Positions 1 to 4,951 of a DNA stretch of 6,366 nt are shown piece after piece. The position numbers and the translations under genes are program-made. Origin of the DNA: Lentisphaeria bacterium (GTDB lineage Bacteria > Verrucomicrobiota > Lentisphaeria > Oligosphaerales > PUNB01); assembly GCA_007133055.1 (NCBI GenBank), contig SLNM01000209.1:1-6366 (forward strand). The letters run 5' to 3'. Position 1 is the stretch's first letter. Each line of letters starts with the position of its first letter. Below the pieces are notes generated by a model that saw only the letters and a list, made by a program, of their open reading frames with translations, was not told where the DNA came from and searched no databases.

Positions 1-567
1 ATGTTGGAGGGGATGCCCGAGGATGAGCCGTCTCCCCCGGGGTTGGAGCCGGCACAGGAGGCGGCGACCCACCACGAACGGCTGGCAGGCGCGGTGCGGG
101 AGCGGCTGGCCCGGTTGGTTGCCGATACCGAGCTGGGCATTGCTATTCAGGAGCTGAGTCTGCTTGAGGTGCAGCCGCCTCGGCCGACACTGTCGGCATT
201 TATTGCGGTCAACGAGGCGGTTCAGGAGCGAAGTCAGACTCTGGACGCCGCCCGCAGCTATCGGACCAGAGTGCTGGCCGACGCCCGCGCCAGGGCGGCG
301 GCGTTGATCGCCGACGGAGAAGCTTACGAGTCCAGGATCGTTGCCAGAGCCAAGGCGGACGCCGAAGTTTTCCAACAGATTCAGGAACAGTATTTGGAGA
401 GTCCCGAATCGGTTCTGGTGGCGCTTTACTCCGACACCCTGCGGGAAGTGCTGCCCAAGGTAAAGGAACGCTATGTCATGCCGTCCGCCGGAGAAACTCC
501 GCAGGAGCTGCGGCTGTTGCTGGGACCGGAGTCACCGCGACGGCGCGGGGAAAACCTGGAACCATGA
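1..567 (+). CDS. hflK: HflK-like SPFH/Band 7 family membrane protein, C-terminal part (5' end outside window)
   Basis: HflK proteins are inner-membrane SPFH (Band 7) proteins. In the known system HflK and HflC form a large assembly around the FtsH protease and modulate it. The reading frame is open from base 1 and ends in TGA at 565-567. It shows the C-terminal half of the family: LGI...ELSLLEVQPP at residues 45-60 is the strand and QPP motif that favour HflK over HflC. An Ala/Arg/Glu-rich helical, probably coiled-coil stretch follows (about 66-131), then the ALYSDTLREVLPKV segment (141-154) seen near the end of HflK proteins. The transmembrane helix and most of the SPFH domain are absent, so the ATG at base 1 is probably an internal Met rather than the start. 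Residues 5-22 are rich in Pro and Glu where typical HflK has a continuous helix, which may be a lineage-specific insertion. The next gene is a metal-type P-ATPase 28 nt downstream, not hflC. The family call is solid. True HflK function is less certain, since other SPFH paralogues share this C-terminal architecture. Confidence 0.8.
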   Translation: MLEGMPEDEPSPPGLEPAQEAATHHERLAGAVRERLARLVADTELGIAIQELSLLEVQPPRPTLSAFIAVNEAVQERSQTLDAARSYRTRVLADARARAAALIADGEAYESRIVARAKADAEVFQQIQEQYLESPESVLVALYSDTLREVLPKVKERYVMPSAGETPQELRLLLGPESPRRRGENLEP

Positions 568-580
568 ACCAGGCTAAAAC

Positions 581-584
581 GAGG
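581..584 (+). promoter_or_regulatory. Ribosome binding site of the P-type ATPase gene
   Basis: GAGG lies 11 nt before the ATG at 596, a slightly long spacing. An in-frame TGA at 587-589 rules out any start upstream of 596, so this site and the ATG at 596 define the N-terminus. The weak spacing leaves room for translational coupling from the gene upstream. Confidence 0.5.
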
Positions 585-595
585 TTTGATTTCCA

Positions 596-2611
596 ATGCT
601 AATTGATACCAGCCGATTTTTCAAGAGCACTTCCGAGGGGGCGGACGGTTGTGGCTGTCCGTCCGGCGGCGGCCATCAGCACGGGCACCCAACCGTCAAT
701 TTGGTCAGTGCCGTAGTGGGTGGGGTTCTGGTATTGAATTCCTACCTTGCCAACACACTTTTAGCTCCGTGGATCGATTCTTTCTCGATTGAGCTGAGCG
801 CCCTGATTGGCGCTTTGATTCTGGCACGTCCGATTCTTTTCAGTGCGGTTCGCGATCTGCTGGCGGGCAAAGTTTACATGAACGAATTGGTTGCTTTGGC
901 TCTGCTGGCCGCGTTTGCCAGCGAGGACTACCGGACTGCGGGCACGGTCGCATTTTTTATGCTGATAACTATTACCATCGAGCATCGGACAGCGGTCGGC
1001 GCCGAAGCCTCCCTGGAGTCGCTGGTCAAGCTGACGCCGCGTCGGGCTCGTCGTTTGGAGAACGGCATTGAGACCGATACGGAAGTTCAGGATTTGCACG
1101 TAGACGACATGGTTCGAGTTCGACCGGGGGAGAATTTTCCGGCTGACGGCGTGATAGTCAGTGGCAGCAGCGCGGTTAATCAGGCATCCATCACCGGCGA
1201 GTCATTGCCGGTTGACAAGGGACGGGACGACGAGGTGTTCGCCGGCACTCAGAATCTGACCGGCGCAGTTGATGTCAGGGTGACCCGTCTCGGCAAGGAC
1301 ACGACTCTGGGCAAGGTACGCGAGTTGATTTCGGCGGCGGAGAAGTCGAAGCTTCCCTTTATGCGCATGATCGACCGCTATGCTGGCTACTACACACCGT
1401 CGGTGCTGATGATTGCCGCTTTGGTCTGGTTTGTCACAGGCGACATGACCCGGGTGATTGCGGTACTGGTTATCGCCTGTCCTTGCGCTGTGGTGATCGC
1501 CACACCTTCGGCTCTGATTGCCGCTTTGGCGGCGGCGGCCCGTCTGGGAATACTGATCAAGGATGTTGCTCATATTGAGTTGGCGGCCAAGATAGGCGCT
1601 TTGGTTTTCGACAAGACCGGCACTCTGACCGAGGGCAATCTGGAGGTTGCCCGCCTGCAGCCGGTGGAGGGGGTTGAGCTGGCGGATTTGTTACAGGTGG
1701 CGGTATCCGCCGAATGCCACAGCAATCATCCGGCGGCGGAGGCGATGCGGCGTCTGGCCAAGGATGCGGACATTACCTGGGACGACCCTACCGAGTACGA
1801 GGAGTTTACCGGCCGCGGCGTGGTGGCCAGGTTCGGCGATGCTATTTGCCGGGTGGGGCGCGGGCCTTGGTTGCGCGATTTCGGCATAGAAACCACGGCT
1901 CTGGAGCAGCAGATGCAGGAGGAGGGCGTGGTCGGGATGAGTATTGTCTTTGTTGCCCGCGACGATCAACTGCTTGGCTGGATTGGATTGCGGGACGCGA
2001 TCCGGGAAGCTGCGCCGGTTGCGGTTTCGAGGCTTAACGCACTGGGTATAAAACGCTGCTGCATGGTAACCGGGGACAACCAGTCGGTCGCCGATCTGGT
2101 CGCTCAAAAGGTTGGAATTCGCGAGCTGCGGGCGGGCTGCCTGCCGCAGGGCAAGGTCGATTTCGTCGAGGAGCTGCGGTCGCGCGGCTATTTGGTAGGT
2201 GTGGTCGGGGACGGGGTTAACGACGCTCCCGCCCTGGCGGCCGGGGATGTTGGTATTGCCATGGGGGCGATTGGCAGCGACGTGGCCGTGCACAGCGCTT
2301 CGATTGCGCTGATGAACAACGATCTGCGACGGGTGCCGTTTCTCGTGACCCTTTCCCGGCAGACTCGGACGGTGATGAATCAGAACCTGCTGGTCGGTCT
2401 GCTGTTTATTGTCGCCGGCATCTATTTCGCCACAGTCGGTGTAATAACCCCGATTATGGCGGCCTTGCTGCACAGTGTCAGCACATTGATCCTACTGTTC
2501 AACAGCGCCCGCCTCATTCGTTCCGGCGAAGATCTGCACGAGCCGGCGCAGCGGGCTGCACCGGAGGCCGGTGATACCATGGTCACCGCCGTGTCTCAAT
2601 CGACAGCCTAG
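596..2611 (+). CDS. P1B-type (heavy-metal class) cation-translocating P-type ATPase
   Basis: This is a complete 671-residue membrane pump that uses ATP hydrolysis, via a phospho-aspartate intermediate, to move a metal cation across the inner membrane, most likely outward. All core motifs are present: TGES of the actuator domain (200-203), the membrane CPC metal site (295-297), the phosphorylated Asp339 in DKTGTLT, the P1B-specific SNHP (His378-Pro379) in the nucleotide-binding domain, and GDGVNDAP (538-545). The hydrophobic pattern fits eight membrane helices: four before the actuator domain (about 34-130), two around the CPC motif (266-315) and two near the end (597-640). There is no HMA domain. 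Instead residues 19-31 carry CGC and HQHGH, a likely flexible metal-binding tail. The last helix has AALLHSVST...NSARL (622-640), which resembles the CtpC-type branch and lacks the DSG signature of ZntA/CadA Zn/Cd pumps or the MSxSS motif of CopA, so the metal (Mn, Zn or another) cannot be named. It probably shares an operon with the HflK-like gene upstream. Confidence 0.95.
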   Translation: MLIDTSRFFKSTSEGADGCGCPSGGGHQHGHPTVNLVSAVVGGVLVLNSYLANTLLAPWIDSFSIELSALIGALILARPILFSAVRDLLAGKVYMNELVALALLAAFASEDYRTAGTVAFFMLITITIEHRTAVGAEASLESLVKLTPRRARRLENGIETDTEVQDLHVDDMVRVRPGENFPADGVIVSGSSAVNQASITGESLPVDKGRDDEVFAGTQNLTGAVDVRVTRLGKDTTLGKVRELISAAEKSKLPFMRMIDRYAGYYTPSVLMIAALVWFVTGDMTRVIAVLVIACPCAVVIATPSALIAALAAAARLGILIKDVAHIELAAKIGALVFDKTGTLTEGNLEVARLQPVEGVELADLLQVAVSAECHSNHPAAEAMRRLAKDADITWDDPTEYEEFTGRGVVARFGDAICRVGRGPWLRDFGIETTALEQQMQEEGVVGMSIVFVARDDQLLGWIGLRDAIREAAPVAVSRLNALGIKRCCMVTGDNQSVADLVAQKVGIRELRAGCLPQGKVDFVEELRSRGYLVGVVGDGVNDAPALAAGDVGIAMGAIGSDVAVHSASIALMNNDLRRVPFLVTLSRQTRTVMNQNLLVGLLFIVAGIYFATVGVITPIMAALLHSVSTLILLFNSARLIRSGEDLHEPAQRAAPEAGDTMVTAVSQSTA

Positions 2612-2620
2612 GCTGAGTTT

Positions 2621-2658
2621 TCATGCGAAATCGGCCAGGTCTATCCGATCAGGCATGA
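2621..2658 (+). terminator. Interrupted stem-loop just after the ATPase stop; possible terminator or mRNA 3' structure
   Basis: TCATGC (2621-2626) pairs with GCATGA (2653-2658), and ATCGG (2630-2634) pairs with CCGAT (2645-2649). The two helices are separated by a symmetric 3x3 internal loop and closed by a 10-nt loop. On the plus-strand RNA, UUUU (2617-2620) could add wobble pairs with GGGG (2659-2662). The hairpin starts 10 nt after the ATPase stop, in the spacer between converging genes, which is a usual place for a terminator. No U-tract follows on either strand, so it is not a standard intrinsic terminator. It could instead protect the mRNA 3' end or be chance. Confidence 0.3.
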
Positions 2659-2690
2659 GGGGTTGAGTGTATCCGAAAAGACGTAGTGTC

Positions 2691-2706
2691 CGTCATGGAC
2701 ATGACG
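2691..2706. repeat. Short palindrome CGTCATG-GA-CATGACG
   Basis: This is a perfect 7-bp inverted repeat with a 2-bp centre, in the spacer between the converging ATPase and small-protein genes. As RNA it would fold into a 6-bp stem with a GGAC tetraloop. It lies 24 bp beyond the stop of the small minus-strand gene. It could be part of a transcription stop for that gene, a protein binding site, or chance. No U-tract follows it on either strand. Confidence 0.35.
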
Positions 2707-2729
2707 CGGGATTTGCAGTGGTTTTGTTA

Positions 2730-2951
2730 TCACCCGCTTCTTTCTTTCAGGCTTTTGATTACGATAACCTCGGCACCTGTGGAAATCAGACGTTCATTGG
2801 CGACATCCAAAAAGACCCAGAGCGGGGAAGTGCCGGTGTCGCTATGGGGGTTATGCTTGACCACCAGGTCCTTGCCGATGCATTCTCCGGAGAAAGGATT
2901 GCGCACTTCGACGATGTCCTCGATAAAAATTTGCGGTTGTTCGGTTTTCAT
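2730..2951 (-). CDS. Small conserved-looking protein of unknown function (73 aa) downstream of recJ
   Basis: I do not recognise this 73-residue protein. It is soluble, with no signal peptide, membrane helix, Cys pair or DNA-binding motif. Alternating hydrophobic stretches (IFIEDIVEV, residues 8-16; KDLVVKH, 27-33; PLWVFLD, 43-49; GAEVIVIKSL, 59-68) suggest a small beta-rich fold. Its middle holds a polar, probably looped NPHSDTGTS segment (34-42). It is called real because AGGAG lies 7 nt before the ATG and because its codon use and amino-acid mix look natural. A longer frame on the opposite strand (2667-3020) is codon-aligned to it and reads as its shadow. It follows recJ on the same strand after 74 nt and may be co-transcribed with it. 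It converges with the ATPase gene. A link to recJ function is not shown by the sequence. Confidence 0.72.
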   Translation of the reverse strand: MKTEQPQIFIEDIVEVRNPFSGECIGKDLVVKHNPHSDTGTSPLWVFLDVANERLISTGAEVIVIKSLKERSG

Positions 2952-2958
2952 CGTTACT

Positions 2959-2963
2959 CTCCT
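2959..2963 (-). promoter_or_regulatory. Strong ribosome binding site of the 73-aa gene
   Basis: On the minus strand AGGAG (within AGGAGAG) stands 7 nt before the ATG at 2951-2949. This is close to the ideal Shine-Dalgarno arrangement, the best in the window, and the main reason to prefer the minus-strand frame here over the overlapping plus-strand frames. Confidence 0.7.
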
Positions 2964-3025
2964 GGTTGGGGTTGTTGTATTACGGCACTGACACCTCTCG
3001 CTACGAAGTTCATGAATTAATCAGG

Positions 3026-4738
3026 CTAGGGCGCGGCTGATCTTAGGTCAATGATTTCCACCTGGCTTTTGCATGTTCCGTTGAAATTGTTGATCTGAGG
3101 TCTGATCGCCAGGTTCCACGGCGGTTTGGGCAATTCCTCGGGGACACGGTTAAAGGCGATAAAATCAATCGTGTTTTCGGCATGGTCGCAAACCGCCCCG
3201 CGCGTGTGCGCCTGGCCGGCTTTGGCTGTCCAAACAGGATTAATTCCCCGGCACAGAAACATTGGCTCCGGATTGCCATGGCCGAAGGGTTCCAGCAATT
3301 GGCGTTCGGCGAAGAATTGTTCGCTCAGTTCGCGCAGCTCAATTTCACCGTCGAAATGCAGTTGCGGCCGAAATGCCTGCGGCGACATCAGTCGTTTGAC
3401 GTTTTGCTCGAAGGCTGTCCGAAAAGCATTTAGCATTTCCTTCTTCAGTGAAAGTCCTGCGGCCATGGCATGTCCCCCGTATCTTTCCAGCAGCGATTTG
3501 GTTTCCTGCAGCACCTCGACCACGTTCAGTCCGGGCACACTGCGCACGGAGCCATTTAAATTGCCGTCGTGATCATTGGCAAGGACTACGGCGGGGCGAT
3601 GATGAAGACGGCTGAGCCTGGCGGCCACAATGCCCAGAACTCCCGGGTGCCAGTCCTGGCCGCAGACCACAATGCAGGCGGATTCCCGGTTGAAACCCGA
3701 GTCCGCAAGCTGGGTTTCGGCCAGGGCAATCACTTCGTTTTCCCGCTGTCGTCTTAGCAGGTTGGACTGATTGACCTGCGCCGCCAGCGGTGCCGCCTTG
3801 GCCATGCTGGTGGCGACCAGCAGCGCCATGCTCAAGCCGGCGTCATCCAGGCGTCCTGGCGCATTGATGCGCGGTGCCAGGCGGAAAGCGATGTCCCCGG
3901 TGCCTAGTTGATCGCCGTTCAAGCCGGCAACTTCGCAGAGGGCGCGAATGCCCGGCCTTCGCTGTCGGGCCAGGATCGGCAGCCCATGTCGGACCAGACA
4001 GCGGTTCTCATCAGTCAGCGGCACAATGTCGGCTACCGTGCCCAGAGCAACCAGGTCGAGATAATCGCGCAAATCAGTCTGCAACCCGCCGAGCCCATGT
4101 TCCCGTCCGTACTTTATAAAGGCATGACACAGCTTGAATGCCACACCCACCCCGGCCAGATTGCGCAATGCCGGTGGCGCGCCCGACAACTTGGGATTGA
4201 TGAGAATGCATTCTTCGGGCAGTTGTTCGCCCGGTTCATGGTGGTCGGTAATAATCACTTCCAGCCCTTGTTTTCTAGCCTCGGCCACAGCGGCGGGGCT
4301 GGTGATGCCGCAATCAACTGATACCAGCAATGAAAATTTCGAGTGCCCGGCTTTTTCAATTGATTCAACCGTCAAGCCGTAGCCATCGTCCACACGGTGG
4401 GGCAGGAATATTTCCGAGTCAACCCCATTTTCGGCAAGCACCTGTGAAACCAGAACGGCGGCGGTCACTCCATCGGTGTCGTAGTCGCCGTGAATCAGGA
4501 CGCGCTCTCGTTGGCAGGCGGCCTGCCACAGTCTTCGGGCGGCTTCTTCGGTACCGGCCAGCAAATAGGGATTGGTCATTGATTTCAGGGTGGGGCGGAG
4601 AAAGGCTTCAAGAGTATCTTTGGTCACTCCTCGACCGGCCAGGGACAGTGCGGTGGCGCGAGTGAGATTTCCCGCCGTTTGCATAGCCGCAACCACGGTC
4701 GGATCAACTTCAATTTCTGTCCATTGGTGTGATTCCAT
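3026..4738 (-). CDS. recJ: Single-stranded-DNA-specific exonuclease RecJ
   Basis: RecJ degrades single-stranded DNA 5' to 3' in the cytoplasm. It serves recombinational repair (RecF pathway), mismatch repair and base excision repair. The protein is 570 residues, the usual length, and complete. The DHH phosphoesterase core shows its metal-binding motifs in order: HGDYDTDG (83-90), VSVDCG with Asp142, DHH (165-167) and LVALGTVAD ending in Asp237. These are followed by RINAPGRLDDA (290-300). The DHHA1 domain follows, with WHPGVLGIVAARL (363-375), GSVRS (396-400) and GGHAMAAG (421-428). The C-terminal OB-fold domain contains EPFGHGNPEPMF (484-495). Motif I has Thr88 where many RecJ proteins have Ala; the metal-binding Asp residues are kept, so activity is expected. 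The start at 4738 is supported by AAAGG 7 nt upstream. It lies between a GH31 gene 213 nt upstream and a 73-aa gene 74 nt downstream, all on the minus strand. Confidence 0.97.
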   Translation of the reverse strand: MESHQWTEIEVDPTVVAAMQTAGNLTRATALSLAGRGVTKDTLEAFLRPTLKSMTNPYLLAGTEEAARRLWQAACQRERVLIHGDYDTDGVTAAVLVSQVLAENGVDSEIFLPHRVDDGYGLTVESIEKAGHSKFSLLVSVDCGITSPAAVAEARKQGLEVIITDHHEPGEQLPEECILINPKLSGAPPALRNLAGVGVAFKLCHAFIKYGREHGLGGLQTDLRDYLDLVALGTVADIVPLTDENRCLVRHGLPILARQRRPGIRALCEVAGLNGDQLGTGDIAFRLAPRINAPGRLDDAGLSMALLVATSMAKAAPLAAQVNQSNLLRRQRENEVIALAETQLADSGFNRESACIVVCGQDWHPGVLGIVAARLSRLHHRPAVVLANDHDGNLNGSVRSVPGLNVVEVLQETKSLLERYGGHAMAAGLSLKKEMLNAFRTAFEQNVKRLMSPQAFRPQLHFDGEIELRELSEQFFAERQLLEPFGHGNPEPMFLCRGINPVWTAKAGQAHTRGAVCDHAENTIDFIAFNRVPEELPKPPWNLAIRPQINNFNGTCKSQVEIIDLRSAAP

Positions 4739-4745
4739 GATTGCG

Positions 4746-4750
4746 CCTTT
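4746..4750 (-). promoter_or_regulatory. recJ: Ribosome binding site of recJ
   Basis: On the minus strand AAAGG precedes the recJ ATG (4738-4736) by 7 nt. It is a moderate Shine-Dalgarno match at good spacing, and it fixes the start that gives a full-length RecJ. Confidence 0.5.
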
Positions 4751-4761
4751 GCTTTTTTTGT

Positions 4762-4790
4762 ACCATATCAGGGGAAGCGGATTTTTGCCA
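4762..4790 (-). promoter_or_regulatory. Possible weak promoter for recJ
   Basis: Read on the minus strand, TGGCAA (4790-4785) stands 17 bp before TATGGT (4767-4762). The latter is preceded by TGA, which gives an extended -10 element (TGATATGGT). The -10 matches the sigma-70 consensus at 4 of 6 bases and the -35 at only 3 of 6. It sits 23 bp upstream of the recJ start, in the 213-nt gap after the GH31 gene, where a separate promoter would be expected. The match is weak and could be chance. Confidence 0.25.
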
Positions 4791-4814
4791 GCCGCCGGCC
4801 GGTTTTTGTGGCAA
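4785..4814. repeat. Nested inverted repeat in the GH31-recJ spacer
   Basis: TTGCCA (4785-4790) and TGGCAA (4809-4814) form an inverted repeat around an 8-bp palindrome, CCGGCCGG (4795-4802); the two centres are 1 bp apart. The outer left arm overlaps the possible recJ -35 element, so a repressor site is conceivable. The rest of the 4739-4951 spacer shows only CGTCAG twice (4817-4822 and 4830-4835) and no gene or clear terminator for the GH31 gene. Confidence 0.35.
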
Positions 4815-4951
4815 TGCGTCAGAACGCGCCGTCAGCGGACAGGTACGCATGATGAACGACAATAGATGAGGGCGAATGATTACGGCGAAAGATTAGGGCT
4901 GTGGTTTGGACCGAGAAACGCGCTTTGGTGGCGCTATCATGCAACGGGAGG

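Noticed and set aside
1691..2473. A 260-codon minus-strand frame inside the ATPase gene
   Set aside because: It is antisense to the catalytic domains of a clear P-type ATPase and has the Gln/Arg/His-rich composition typical of shadow frames.
2706..2748. GCGGG...CCCGC followed by a pyrimidine-rich run, as an intrinsic terminator for the ATPase
   Set aside because: The stem is only 5 bp with a 22-nt loop, the tail is mixed C/U, and it runs into the 3' end of the opposing small gene. It is too weak to call.
2667..3020. A 117-codon plus-strand frame, starting with GTG, opposite the 73-aa gene
   Set aside because: It has a GAGGGG close to the GTG, but it is codon-aligned antisense to the minus-strand gene, which has a better ribosome binding site, an ATG start and a more natural composition.
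4791..4807. CCGGCCGG followed by TTTTT on the plus strand, as a terminator
   Set aside because: The palindrome has no loop of its own, and the plus strand has no gene ending here. On the minus strand, where the GH31 gene ends, the run is A rather than U.
4709..4849. A 46-codon minus-strand frame overlapping the recJ start
   Set aside because: It starts at an ATG at 4849-4847 and ends inside recJ in another frame. It has no ribosome binding site and a low-complexity composition, while recJ has both a Shine-Dalgarno match and full-length family agreement at its own start.
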